Source: Oscillospiraceae bacterium (GTDB lineage: Bacteria > Bacillota > Clostridia > Oscillospirales > QAMX01). From it: a DNA stretch of 64,000 nucleotides. This document shows positions 53,452-61,833 of the stretch, piece by piece. The stretch lies in contig SVLW01000004.1 of NCBI GenBank assembly GCA_015067705.1, positions 1-64,000 of the forward strand, in the 5' to 3' direction. Both the position numbers and the translations under genes were made by a program. Under the pieces are notes generated by a model. It did no database searches and was not told where the DNA came from. It saw only the letters and a program-made list of their open reading frames with translations. Position 1 is the stretch's first letter; the number at the start of each line of letters is the position of its first letter.

Positions 53452-54975
53452 ATGCCGCAATATATTCGATCTCTGGCGCTGGATGGCATCGACGGGTATG
53501 AAGTCACCGTGGAGTGCGATATCTCCGGGGGACTGCCTGCCTTTGACGTGGTGGGTCTGCCGGATGCCGCCGTCCGCGAATCCCGGGAGCGTGTCCGCGC
53601 CGCCATGAAAAACTGCGGCTGTGCCTTTCCCGCCCGCCGCATCACCGTGAATCTGGCCCCTGCCGGTACGAAAAAAACCGGCTCTTTATACGATCTTCCC
53701 ATCCTGCTCTCGATTCTGCAGTGCCAGGGCGTCATCGATCCCCTGCCGGAGGATGTGATGTTTTTGGGCGAGCTGTCGTTGTATGGCGAGCTGCGCCCCG
53801 CCGTGGGCGTGCTGCCCATGGCCACCACCGCGGCAGAGCTGGGCGTCCGCGCGCTCTATTGCCCGAAAGAGAATGCAAAAGAGGCTTCCCTTGCCGGCGG
53901 CCTCACAGTCTATCCCGTCGAGACCGTGGCACAGCTTCTCGACCATTTACAGGGCATTCGCCCCATCGCGCCCATGGAGGACTGGACCGTGGAGGAATAT
54001 GCCTCCGCCCTGCCTCAGCCGGATTATGCCGACGTCATGGGACAGGAGCAGGCCAAGCGCGCTCTGGAAATCGCCGCCGCCGGCGGACATAACATCCTGC
54101 TGGTGGGCCCGCCCGGCGCGGGCAAGAGTATGCTGACAGAGCGGCTGCCCTCCATTCTCCCCAGTATGAGCCGGGAAGAGGCCCTCGAGGCCACAAAGGT
54201 CCACTCCGTGGCGGGCCTCACCGACGCCGCCCATCCCATGCTGACGGCGCGGCCCTTCCGCGCGCCCCATCACACTGTCTCCTCCGCGGGACTCACCGGC
54301 GGCGGCTCCCGCCCCCGACCCGGCGAAATCTCGCTGGCTCACTGCGGCGTGCTATTTTTGGACGAACTGCCGCAGTTCTATACCGATGTGCTGGAAACCC
54401 TGCGCCAGCCTCTGGAAACGGGAAAAGTCACCATCTCCCGGGCCGCCGGTTCTCTCACTTATCCTGCCCGCTTCATGCTGGTGTGCGCCATGAATCCCTG
54501 CCGCTGTGGCTGGTACGGCGACCCCTCGGGCCGCTGCACCTGTACGGAGAAGAGCGTGGATCAATACCTCTCCCGCATCTCCGGCCCGCTTCTGGACCGC
54601 ATCGATATCCAGATCGAGGTGCCCGCGGTGAAGTATGAGGATCTGGAGCACCGCACCCCCGCGGAGCCCTCCGCCGCCATCCGCGCCCGGGTGGAGGATG
54701 CCAGAGAACGCCAGCGCCAGCGCTTTGAGGGCAGCGGCATCACCTGCAACGCCTACATCCCGCCCTCCCGCATGGGCACGGACTGCCGCATGGACGAGGA
54801 TGCCGCGACTTTCCTGCGCCGCAGCTTTGAGCGGCTGGGCCTCACCGCCCGGTCTCACGATCGGATCCTGCGGGTGGCCCGCACCATCGCGGACCTGGAT
54901 CACGCCGAAATCATCGGCCGCCGCCACATCGCGGAGGCCGTGCAATACCGCTCCTTAGATCGCCGGGGCCTATAG
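53452..54975 (+). CDS. YifB/ComM-family AAA+ ATPase (Mg chelatase-like)
   Basis: 507 residues. N-terminal Lon-protease-like S16 domain (1-170, with VVGLPDAAVRESRERVRAA), then the AAA core with Walker A VGPPGAGKSML, FRAPHHTVS and LFLDELPQF, and a C-terminal Mg-chelatase helical domain containing CNPC-type AMNPCRCGW. Homologues (ComM) promote branch migration in DNA recombination during transformation. AAGGAGGGG precedes the ATG. Confidence 0.95.
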   Translation: MPQYIRSLALDGIDGYEVTVECDISGGLPAFDVVGLPDAAVRESRERVRAAMKNCGCAFPARRITVNLAPAGTKKTGSLYDLPILLSILQCQGVIDPLPEDVMFLGELSLYGELRPAVGVLPMATTAAELGVRALYCPKENAKEASLAGGLTVYPVETVAQLLDHLQGIRPIAPMEDWTVEEYASALPQPDYADVMGQEQAKRALEIAAAGGHNILLVGPPGAGKSMLTERLPSILPSMSREEALEATKVHSVAGLTDAAHPMLTARPFRAPHHTVSSAGLTGGGSRPRPGEISLAHCGVLFLDELPQFYTDVLETLRQPLETGKVTISRAAGSLTYPARFMLVCAMNPCRCGWYGDPSGRCTCTEKSVDQYLSRISGPLLDRIDIQIEVPAVKYEDLEHRTPAEPSAAIRARVEDARERQRQRFEGSGITCNAYIPPSRMGTDCRMDEDAATFLRRSFERLGLTARSHDRILRVARTIADLDHAEIIGRRHIAEAVQYRSLDRRGL

Positions 54976-54982
54976 GCACACC

Positions 54983-55055
54983 TGTGGAAAACCACTGTGT
55001 CCGCCCCCTCGCTCTCCACAAAATCTGTGGATAACTCTGTGGATAATGTGGATAA
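54983..55055. promoter_or_regulatory. Cluster of DnaA boxes
   Basis: Three exact TGTGGATAA (TTATCCACA) boxes at 55026-55034, 55038-55046 and 55047-55055, plus TGTGGAAAA at 54983-54991. All are in the same orientation, just after yifB. Confidence 0.85.
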
Positions 55056-55098
55056 GTGCCGTGAAAGCCTTGGAAACAGCGGTTTCACGGCACTTTTC
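55056..55098 (+). terminator. yifB operon terminator
   Basis: GTGCCGTGAAA-n16-TTTCACGGCAC then TTTTCTC. Confidence 0.85.
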
Positions 55099-55258
55099 TC
55101 TGGGGAAAAAGTCGCCAGTTCCGGTTTCCGGCGGAAAATGATGGAAATCTCGTCCTTTTCCGCCCCTCTGTCCGGATCCCGTCACCTTTTTGCCCATTTC
55201 CCCGAAAAAGCCTCTTTCGCCGGACTTCCGGCGCTATCCGGATAGGAGGAAGCCCCCT

Positions 55259-55972
55259 ATGACCATTCATGCAAGCTGGCAGCCGTTTTTTGTTGCCCAC
55301 GCCGACGAAATCGAAAAAATCCTGTCTGCCGTCCGGGCGGACGGCTTCACCCCCGAAGAGGAGCGCATCTTCCGCTTTGCGGAGACGGATCTCTCCCGGC
55401 TGCAGGTGGTGATCCTCGGTCAGGATCCCTACCCCCAGCCCGGCGCCGCCACCGGCCGCAGCTTTGAGGTGGCAGGGCTCACTTCCTGGCTCACCCCCTT
55501 CCGCCAGGCCTCCCTGCGGAATTTCGTCCGCGCCATTTACCGGGCAGAGACCGGCGAGATCCTCACCTGGCGCGAAGTCCAGGAAAAGATCCGGGACGGC
55601 AGCTTTCCCATTCTGCCGCCTCACGAACTCTGGGACGCTTTGGAGGCCCAGGGCGTTTTATTCCTCAATACCTATCTCACCTGCCGCCCCGGCGCGCCCC
55701 TCTCCCATAAAAAGCTGTGGGAGCCCTTTGCCCGCGCCCTCATCGCCCATCTGGACGAGAGCCGGGGCGACGCCCTCTCCTGGTTCCTCTGGGGCGGCGA
55801 CGCCCGCCGCTTCGGCGCCTATTGCCCCCATGGCGTTCACTACGAGAGTCGCCATCCCATGATGACGGGCCCCTGGGAGGACGACTTTCTCCGGAATCCC
55901 TGCTTCTTTGCCACCCGGGAAAGAGTCAATTGGACGGGCAAAAATGAAGAAAATGTGTATATTTTGAAATAA
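55259..55972 (+). CDS. ung: Uracil-DNA glycosylase (family 1)
   Basis: 237 residues. The catalytic water-activating motif is VVILGQDPYPQPG at about residue 55-67. The leucine-loop region reads YESRHPMMTG, a variant of HPSPLS. It removes uracil from DNA. AGGAGGAAGCCCCCT precedes the ATG. Confidence 0.92.
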   Translation: MTIHASWQPFFVAHADEIEKILSAVRADGFTPEEERIFRFAETDLSRLQVVILGQDPYPQPGAATGRSFEVAGLTSWLTPFRQASLRNFVRAIYRAETGEILTWREVQEKIRDGSFPILPPHELWDALEAQGVLFLNTYLTCRPGAPLSHKKLWEPFARALIAHLDESRGDALSWFLWGGDARRFGAYCPHGVHYESRHPMMTGPWEDDFLRNPCFFATRERVNWTGKNEENVYILK

Positions 55973-55975
55973 TCC

Positions 55976-56004
55976 TTGAGATTCCCTCCGCTCTGGTGTA
56001 TAAT
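55976..56004 (+). promoter_or_regulatory. carD-ispDF operon promoter
   Basis: TTGAGA, 17 bp, TATAAT; strong. Confidence 0.9.
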
Positions 56005-56032
56005 GGAAACAGAATTCCAGAATAAGGAGGGA

Positions 56033-56512
56033 ATGCCTGTGTACGCACCCGGAGATGTGATCGTTCATCCCATGCACGGAGCCGGCCGGATCGAGGAGAT
56101 CGTCGAGCAGAAGGTGGCCGGGGAAACACGCAGTTATTATGTCCTCCAGATCCCCACAGGTTCCGTCCGCGTGATGGTGCCCGTGGAGGGCAGCGCCGCC
56201 ATTGGCATCCGTCCCCTCATCGATCGGGAGACGGCCTATGCCGTGCTGGACGCCTTTGCCGAACTCCCCACGGAGGATGACAAAAACTGGAACCGGCGCT
56301 ATCGGGAAAATATGCTCCGCCTGAAAAGCGGGGATCTTTATGAGGTTTCCCGAGTCGTGCGCGGGCTCATGCTGCGGGAACGCAGCCATGGCCTCTCCAC
56401 CGGCGAACGCAAAATGCTGGGCACCAGCCGCCAGATCCTGCTCTCCGAGCTGGAACTGGCCACCGGCGAAAGCCACGACGCCCTGCTGGCCCGTCTGGCC
56501 GGAACGCTATAA
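56033..56512 (+). CDS. CarD family transcriptional regulator
   Basis: About 159 residues. The RNA-polymerase-interacting Tudor-like domain starts YAPGDVIVHPMHGAGRIEEI, followed by a helical DNA-contact domain. CarD-type proteins stabilise open promoter complexes. GTG at 56039 has better spacing to GGAGG (8 nt) than the ATG at 56033 (2 nt), so the start is uncertain. It leads an operon with ispD and ispF, a common Clostridial order. Confidence 0.92.
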   Translation: MPVYAPGDVIVHPMHGAGRIEEIVEQKVAGETRSYYVLQIPTGSVRVMVPVEGSAAIGIRPLIDRETAYAVLDAFAELPTEDDKNWNRRYRENMLRLKSGDLYEVSRVVRGLMLRERSHGLSTGERKMLGTSRQILLSELELATGESHDALLARLAGTL

Positions 56513-56544
56513 GCGAATACTCCTTTTTGAGGTGTCAGATTTCT

Positions 56545-57297
56545 ATGAACTTCCCCGAACTGATCCATAAAGTCGTTGATAAAATCAAACATCGGGACGC
56601 CGCCGCGCGTCCTTTTTGTACGGCGGTGGTTCCTGCCGCCGGCAGCTCCACCCGCATGGCGGGAGAGAATAAGCAGTTTTCTACCCTGATGGGCATTCCG
56701 GTGCTGGCCCACACCCTGAGAAATCTCGAGAACTGCCCGGTGGTGGACGAGATCATCGTAGCCACCAAAAGCGAGGAGATCCCCGCTGTTGCCAAGCTTG
56801 CCGACGAGTATGGCATTACGAAACTCTCCAAAGTCGTGATGGGCGGTGCCTCCCGGGGCGAGAGTGCGTATCTCGGCGCCCTGGCCTGCTCTGACCGCAC
56901 CCGGCTTATCGCCGTCCATGACGGCGCGCGCCCTCTGGGCTCCTCCGAAATGATCGCCCGGGTCATCGAACTGGCCGCCAAAACCGGCGCCGCCGTGGTG
57001 ACCGTGCCGGTGAAAGACACCATCAAGATGATGTCCCCCGAGGGCTATATCGACCACACGCCCCAGCGGGATATGCTCCGCGCCGCCCAGACGCCCCAGG
57101 TCTTTGACGCCGATATTCTTCGCGCCGCCTATGCAAAGGCCATGGAATACGGCATTGATTATACCGATGACTGCGCCGCTGTGGAGGCACTGGGCAAGCA
57201 TATCTATATCTGCGACGGCGAAAACACCAACCTAAAGATCACCACCCCCGACGATCTCATTCTGGCCCAGGCCATTCTGGAGGCGCGAACATGCTGA
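56545..57297 (+). CDS. ispD: 2-C-methyl-D-erythritol 4-phosphate cytidylyltransferase
   Basis: 250 residues. The CTP-binding loop is [26 protein letters not shown] and PVKDTIK are conserved, as is [14 protein letters not shown]. Second cytosolic step committed to CDP-ME in the MEP isoprenoid pathway. The ribosome site is weak, so it is likely coupled to carD. It overlaps ispF by 7 nt. Confidence 0.96.
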   Translation: MNFPELIHKVVDKIKHRDAAARPFCTAVVPAAGSSTRMAGENKQFSTLMGIPVLAHTLRNLENCPVVDEIIVATKSEEIPAVAKLADEYGITKLSKVVMGGASRGESAYLGALACSDRTRLIAVHDGARPLGSSEMIARVIELAAKTGAAVVTVPVKDTIKMMSPEGYIDHTPQRDMLRAAQTPQVFDADILRAAYAKAMEYGIDYTDDCAAVEALGKHIYICDGENTNLKITTPDDLILAQAILEARTC

Positions 57298-57785
57298 ACT
57301 TCCGCATCGGCCACGGCTATGACGTGCATCGTCTGGTGGAGGATCGCGCCCTGATCCTGGGCGGCGTCACGATCCCCTATGAAAAGGGCCTTCTGGGCCA
57401 CAGCGACGCCGACGTGCTCACCCATGCCGTTATGGACGCCCTCCTGGGCGCCGCGGGCCTTGGCGACATCGGCCGCCACTTCCCGGACACGGACGAGCGC
57501 TTCCGCGGGATCTCCAGTCTCCTGCTTTTAGACCACGTCCGCACGGTGCTCGAAAATGCCGGTTATCGTCCCGGCAATCTCGACGCCACCGTCATCGCCC
57601 AGCGTCCGAAGCTCGCCCCCTATATCGAAGAAATGCGGCAGAAAATCGCAGAAACCCTGCGGATTCCCGCCGAAAACGTGAATATCAAGGCCACCACAGA
57701 GGAAAAACTGGGTTTTTCCGGCCGCGGGGAAGGCATTGCCGCCCATGCGGTGGCGCTGATCGAACGGGACAGCGCCGCACGCTGA
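57291..57785 (+). CDS. ispF: 2-C-methyl-D-erythritol 2,4-cyclodiphosphate synthase
   Basis: 164 residues. [10 protein letters not shown] provides metal ligands Asp and His, and [21 protein letters not shown] and [10 protein letters not shown] are signature stretches. It forms MEcPP in the MEP pathway. It is co-translated with ispD through the overlapping start. Confidence 0.97.
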   Translation: MLNFRIGHGYDVHRLVEDRALILGGVTIPYEKGLLGHSDADVLTHAVMDALLGAAGLGDIGRHFPDTDERFRGISSLLLLDHVRTVLENAGYRPGNLDATVIAQRPKLAPYIEEMRQKIAETLRIPAENVNIKATTEEKLGFSGRGEGIAAHAVALIERDSAAR

Positions 57786-57813
57786 TCATCCTGAAAACTG
57801 ACAAGGTTCACCT

Positions 57814-58620
57814 ATGAAAAACGGATATACCATCATCGATTCCCATTGCCACATTTACCCGGAAAAGATCGCCGCCCGCGCCGTTGCCGGCACCGATCAT
57901 TTCTATGACATCGTATCAAAATGCCTGGGCACCACCGCAGACCTGGCGGTTCGCGGAGCGGGCGCCGGCATCGATCATTTCATCGTCCAGTCCGTGGCCA
58001 CCACGCCCCACCAGGTCCGCAGCATCAACAACTTCATCGCGGACGAAGTGGCGAAAAGCGGCGGCCGCTTCACCGGCCTTGGCACGCTGCACCCGGAAAG
58101 CGAGGATATCGCCGGGGACGTGGAGCATCTTTTGTCTCTGGGTCTTCGGGGCGTGAAGCTCCATCCGGATATCCAGCGCTTTAAGCTGGACGACTATCGT
58201 TGTCTGAAGATTTACGAGCTCTGCGAAGGCCGTCTGCCCATTCTGGCCCACACCGGCGACTATCGCTATGATTTCTCAAATCCCAACCGCCTGATGCCGA
58301 TCCTCCGGATCTATCAGAATCTCACGGTGATCGGCGCGCACATGGGCGGATGGTCCATCCAGGACGAGGCAAGCCGAAAGCTCTGCGATTTCCCCAATCT
58401 CTATGTGGACTGCTCCTCCAGCTTTTATAATCTGGAGCCCGCTCTGGCCCGGGAGATCATGCTGCGCTACGGCCCGGATCGCGTCCTCTTTGCCACGGAC
58501 TATCCCATGTGGGAGCCCACGGAGGAACTGGAGTACTTCTTCTCCCTGGGATTTTCCGAGGAGGAAAACCGCAAAATGCTCTCCGAAAACGCCATCCGGC
58601 TCTTCGGACTGGAACTGTAA
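57814..58620 (+). CDS. Amidohydrolase family (TIM-barrel metal-dependent hydrolase)
   Basis: 268 residues. Metal-binding motifs DSHCHIYPEK (HxH), VKLHPDIQRF, ILAHTGDYR, VIGAHMGGW and FATDYPMWEP (final Asp) match the amidohydrolase-2/ACMSD-like group. The reaction could be hydrolysis or decarboxylation of a small organic acid. It is the last gene of the carD-ispDF operon, 28 nt after ispF. Confidence 0.87.
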   Translation: MKNGYTIIDSHCHIYPEKIAARAVAGTDHFYDIVSKCLGTTADLAVRGAGAGIDHFIVQSVATTPHQVRSINNFIADEVAKSGGRFTGLGTLHPESEDIAGDVEHLLSLGLRGVKLHPDIQRFKLDDYRCLKIYELCEGRLPILAHTGDYRYDFSNPNRLMPILRIYQNLTVIGAHMGGWSIQDEASRKLCDFPNLYVDCSSSFYNLEPALAREIMLRYGPDRVLFATDYPMWEPTEELEYFFSLGFSEEENRKMLSENAIRLFGLEL

Positions 58621-58626
58621 AAAAGG

Positions 58627-58664
58627 AACCGCACCGTTTCCCACCGGAAACAGTGCGGTTTTTC
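58627..58664. terminator. Bidirectional terminator
   Basis: AACCGCACCGTTTCC-CACC-GGAAACAGTGCGGTT with T-tracts on both strands, between convergent genes. Confidence 0.92.
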
Positions 58665-59546
58665 TTATCTCAGCGGTTCCACCGTGTGGCTGCAGCGCCA
58701 GACTTCGCCCGGCGGCAGGAGGATCGTGCCCTCCCGCTTCCGCCACACGTCCTGCTCTGCCCAGCCCCGACGGGTAATGGCCCCGTGCCAGGCCTCCATG
58801 CAGAGGAAGGGGCTGCCCGGTGCCGTCCAGATCTGGAAGCAATCCGCACCCGTAAGAGACAGCCGCACGCCCCGGCCGCTTCTGCGGCTATGAAGCGTCA
58901 CAGCATCCGAACGCACCGGCCGGAAGCAGATGGATCCGTCCCGGAATAAGTCATAAGACAGCGGCAGCACGCGCCCCGCCTTTCCCATGGCGCGCTCCAG
59001 TACCTCGATGGGACTATAAAACGTCACCACGTCGGAAAGCCGCTCTTCTTCAGAGAACACAAGCTCATAATCTGAAAATTCCTCTCCCGGCAGCAGGGGA
59101 CAGGTGAAGCCCGGATGCCCGCCCACAGAGAAGGGCAGGGGCGCGTCGCCGGGATTTTCCACCTCATAGACGATCTCCAGCGCCGAACCTTTCAGCGTAT
59201 ACCGAAGCCGCAGGGCAAAGGGGAAGGGATAGGCCGCCATGGTCTCCGCATCCTCCCGCAGTTCATAGGTGATGCTGTCCGCCTCGCGGCATACCACCCT
59301 GAATTCTTTCGACTGGGCAAAGCCGTGCATGGGCATCCCGTAGCGCTGCCCGTCCAGTTCATAGCTGCCCTCCGGCAGACGGCCCATCAGCGGGAAGCAG
59401 ACAAAGCTGCCGTGCTCCCAATGGCCCGGCCGGGGCTGCCAGATATAGTCGATGTCCTCGTCCCGGTAACGAAGCGACACATGCTCGCCGCAGAGCGTAC
59501 CGGAACGGAAGAGCAGATTTTCGTTTTCGATCTGATAGATTTTCAT
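58665..59546 (-). CDS. Aldose 1-epimerase family protein
   Basis: 293 residues. Galactose-mutarotase-like fold: PMHGFAQSKEF (His), FSVGGHPGFTCP (His) and FLCMEAWHG (catalytic Glu). It interconverts alpha and beta anomers of a sugar; it is the LacX/YphB-like branch by sequence feel. AGGGGGA precedes the ATG. Single gene. Confidence 0.88.
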   Translation of the reverse strand: MKIYQIENENLLFRSGTLCGEHVSLRYRDEDIDYIWQPRPGHWEHGSFVCFPLMGRLPEGSYELDGQRYGMPMHGFAQSKEFRVVCREADSITYELREDAETMAAYPFPFALRLRYTLKGSALEIVYEVENPGDAPLPFSVGGHPGFTCPLLPGEEFSDYELVFSEEERLSDVVTFYSPIEVLERAMGKAGRVLPLSYDLFRDGSICFRPVRSDAVTLHSRRSGRGVRLSLTGADCFQIWTAPGSPFLCMEAWHGAITRRGWAEQDVWRKREGTILLPPGEVWRCSHTVEPLR

Positions 59547-59563
59547 AAAATCCCCCTGTCATG

Positions 59564-59598
59564 AAAAAAGCGCGGCAGTTTTTTTCTGCCGCGCTTTG
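59564..59598 (-). terminator. Nudix gene terminator
   Basis: AAGCGCGGCAG-T7-CTGCCGCGCTT with T6 on the minus strand. Confidence 0.88.
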
Positions 59599-59604
59599 CT
59601 TTCT

Positions 59605-60066
59605 TTATTCGCCGCGGAGCGCGGGATAACTGATATCGTCCGCCCAGGAGGCGATCTCATCATGGAACTGACGCACACCGGCAAGGCCCGCGGCCCAGAG
59701 ATAGGCACGATCCCGCTCGGTAAGCTCGGACGGACGCATCCACACCACACCGTTTAAGATGGGGTTCTCCGGATCGATCTCCGGATCCTCGCCCAGCGTG
59801 GGCTCCTGGTCGCCGATGTTCATTTCATAGGTATAGCGCACTTTTTCGCCGTCGCTGTAGAGATATTCGCTCAGCTTCCGCACGATCTCGCCCCGGACAC
59901 AACATTCCTCCAAAAGTTCCCGACAGACCGCCTCTTCCGGCGTTTCCCCCGGCTCAATGGCGCCGCCCGGCAGGACATAATATTCCCGTCCGTGCTCAAT
60001 ATGACGCGCCATCAAAATGCGTCCGTCTCTCATCACCAGCGCCTGTGCGCGACCGACATATTCCAT
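59605..60066 (-). CDS. Nudix hydrolase
   Basis: 153 residues. Nudix box GGAIEPGETPEEAVCRELLE followed by ECC; the last glycine of the consensus (REUxEExGU) is Cys here, but the catalytic glutamates remain. It hydrolyses a nucleoside diphosphate-linked or related substrate. GGAGG precedes the ATG. Confidence 0.9.
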   Translation of the reverse strand: MEYVGRAQALVMRDGRILMARHIEHGREYYVLPGGAIEPGETPEEAVCRELLEECCVRGEIVRKLSEYLYSDGEKVRYTYEMNIGDQEPTLGEDPEIDPENPILNGVVWMRPSELTERDRAYLWAAGLAGVRQFHDEIASWADDISYPALRGE

Positions 60067-60146
60067 CGCTTTGCCTCCGGAAAAAGGACAGCGTCCCCGA
60101 ATGAAAAGGAGCTCTTTTTTGCGAACACTCTCGATTGTTATCTCAT

Positions 60147-60175
60147 ATTTTAAGGGACAGAAAAAAACTTGTCAA
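60147..60175 (-). promoter_or_regulatory. Nudix gene promoter
   Basis: On the minus strand TTGACA, 17 bp, TAAAAT. Confidence 0.85.
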
Positions 60176-60186
60176 TTCCTTTTTTC

Positions 60187-60210
60187 AAAAAAATCCGGGT
60201 GTGCCCGTCC
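60187..60210 (-). terminator. Small terminator of the isomerase gene
   Basis: CGGGCACACCCG hairpin then GATTTTTTT on the minus strand. Confidence 0.6.
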
Positions 60211-60215
60211 TTTTT

Positions 60216-61043
60216 TTAGAGATCACAGTTCAGGCGCAGATAGGTGCGGGAGATGGCGGCGCTCTCATAATCATTGATCTTGGCACAGGGGGGCGGCATC
60301 CCGACACAGACCACGCCCTCGTATCCCTGCGCCTCCAAATAGCGCAGATATCCCTTAACATTCACCGTGCCAAAGCCCAGCGGCACGAATGCCGTGCGGC
60401 CGAACTGGGGCGCGACGCGCTCCACCGTGGGATCCACGTCCTTCACATGGATATAGGCCATGCGGTCATAATAGGTCTCAAGCTGGCGCAGGGGATCCAC
60501 GCCCGCCAGGGTGGCATGGCCGCAGTCAAAGCAGAATTTCACCGTCTCCGGATCCGTCAGCTCTGCAAAAGCTGCCATTTCCTCGTCGGTGGCCACGTCC
60601 GTATAGGCATGGGGATTATAGCAGAAGGTGATGCCCTGTGCCGCCGCATAGGCGCCCACACGGTTCGAGAGCTCCGCCTGGGCCCGGATCCCGTCCCAGT
60701 CCGTGGGCAGATCGCCCATGTCGCGGCCCAAGTCCCAGTTGGGGCTCATGCTGATGAGATACTCGCCCCCGGCGGCCTTGACAAAGTCCACATAGGAGCA
60801 GAGGGTCTCATAGCCCTCGGAGAGATTGGAGTAAAGCCCGATGAGCCGGGTGCCATAGCGCTCCATGATCTCCCGCACCTCCTCCGGCCGGAAATACGGC
60901 ACCACAAAGGAGGCCATGTTCTCCATAAAGGGATAGCCAATGTGGACAAGTTCCTTCACGCTCTGTTCGAAAATACGGCGGATATGCTCCCGCTGCCCGG
61001 AAAACTCCCGCAGCCACATCCAACCAGTGTAAGCAAGCTTCAT
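60216..61043 (-). CDS. Sugar phosphate isomerase/epimerase-like TIM-barrel protein (second paralogue)
   Basis: About 275 residues, same family as the 12012 gene (VAYTGWxW versus LAYTGWMW start). Metal-site motifs TFCYNPHAYTDV, FCFDCGHATLAGVDPL, YIHVKDVDPTVE and the end region VVCVGMPPP differ at the last Glu position: the first paralogue has CVELDRPE but this one has CVGMPPP, so one metal ligand may be missing. The start at 61043 has GGAGG 9 nt upstream; 61049 is possible. Single gene. Confidence 0.83.
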   Translation of the reverse strand: MKLAYTGWMWLREFSGQREHIRRIFEQSVKELVHIGYPFMENMASFVVPYFRPEEVREIMERYGTRLIGLYSNLSEGYETLCSYVDFVKAAGGEYLISMSPNWDLGRDMGDLPTDWDGIRAQAELSNRVGAYAAAQGITFCYNPHAYTDVATDEEMAAFAELTDPETVKFCFDCGHATLAGVDPLRQLETYYDRMAYIHVKDVDPTVERVAPQFGRTAFVPLGFGTVNVKGYLRYLEAQGYEGVVCVGMPPPCAKINDYESAAISRTYLRLNCDL

Positions 61044-61093
61044 GTTCATAATCCTCCCGGGTGTAGTTTTCTATATTGTAACACTTTGAGGCA

Positions 61094-61471
61094 GGAATTG
61101 AAAGTTGAGAATTGAAAATTGTGGTGTCGGCTGCGCCGACGGATTTGGGAATACAGAGAACCAAGCCTTCCCCTTGAGGGGAAGGTGTCAGCGAAGCTGA
61201 CGGATGAGGTGGCCCCGGGAAAAGATCAGTATTTTGGGATGCAAGAACAGCCATCTGACCCTTCGACCACCTCATCAGTCGCCTGCGGCGACAGCTTCCC
61301 CTCAAGGGGAAGCCTTTGGCGCTTATCTTCCCCATCTCGTCGGCCCATGGCCGACACTACTTTATGCAAATGTGCACGTTGTCGTGAAGGTTATCATTCT
61401 TTCGCTCGAACTCTCGTAGCGTATTGCCGCCACTCAGTGGCTTCAATTTTCAACTTTCAATTCTCAATTTA
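61094..61471. repeat. Modular repeat element E10
   Basis: The arms are 7-nt periodic with an A-rich word (ATTGAAA type), and the right arm is inverted. Left GGTG + TCGGC-TGC-GCCGA, right GTCGGC-CCATG-GCCGAC. The middle is an inverted B pair of a CTTCCCC-TTGA-GGGGAAG variant. Module D copy 2 (61376-61441) lies between the right palindrome and the right arm. Confidence 0.85.
61376..61441 (+). repeat. Repeat module D, copy 2
   Basis: Starts ACGTTGTCGTG and ends GCGTAT then TGCCGCCACTCAGTGGC; 66 bp, matching the ends and length of the copy at 14044-14108. Confidence 0.75.
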
Positions 61472-61485
61472 TTTCCTTCTCTCCC

Positions 61486-61514
61486 TTGACAAACCGCACT
61501 TTTCGGTATATAAA
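61486..61514 (+). promoter_or_regulatory. ileS/T-box promoter
   Basis: TTGACA, 17 bp, TATAAA; near consensus. Confidence 0.92.
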
Positions 61515-61515
61515 T

Positions 61516-61781
61516 ATACTGTTAAAGGCGATGACGGAGAGCACTGTGCGGCGGGATCCGGACTTTAGCGAGCCGGGGAGGGTGAAAGCCCGGCGGCGGA
61601 GCGGCACAGCAAATCACTCCCGAGCTGCGCACCGAACAAAAGACGGACGGTTTTCCCAAAAAATCCTGTCTTTTCAGTAAGCGGCGACGGCTTCCCACCG
61701 TTATGGGGGAGACGCATGGTATCGTGCGGGCAAAAAGGTGGTTATCGCGGCGTGCGCGTCCTTTTTGGGATGCGTTTTTTT
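61516..61781 (+). promoter_or_regulatory. T-box riboswitch (isoleucine specifier)
   Basis: The leader has a long Stem I, a specifier codon ATC at 61613-61615 in the context CAAATCACTC, and the T-box sequence AAAGGTGGTTATCGCGGCG at about 61735-61753. A terminator hairpin (AAAAAGG/CCTTTTT and GACGCAT/ATGCGT pairings) with T7 ends at 61781. Uncharged tRNA-Ile would stabilise the antiterminator and allow ileS transcription. Confidence 0.93.
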
Positions 61782-61833
61782 ATTGCTCCGACAAAAAACA
61801 GTTAATCAAATCCTATTGCAGGAGGTCAGATAC

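Noticed and set aside
54983-55055. Chromosomal origin oriC
   Set aside because: DnaA boxes are present, but there is no dnaA/dnaN/rpmH neighbourhood and no AT-rich unwinding region, so a titration or regulatory site is preferred.
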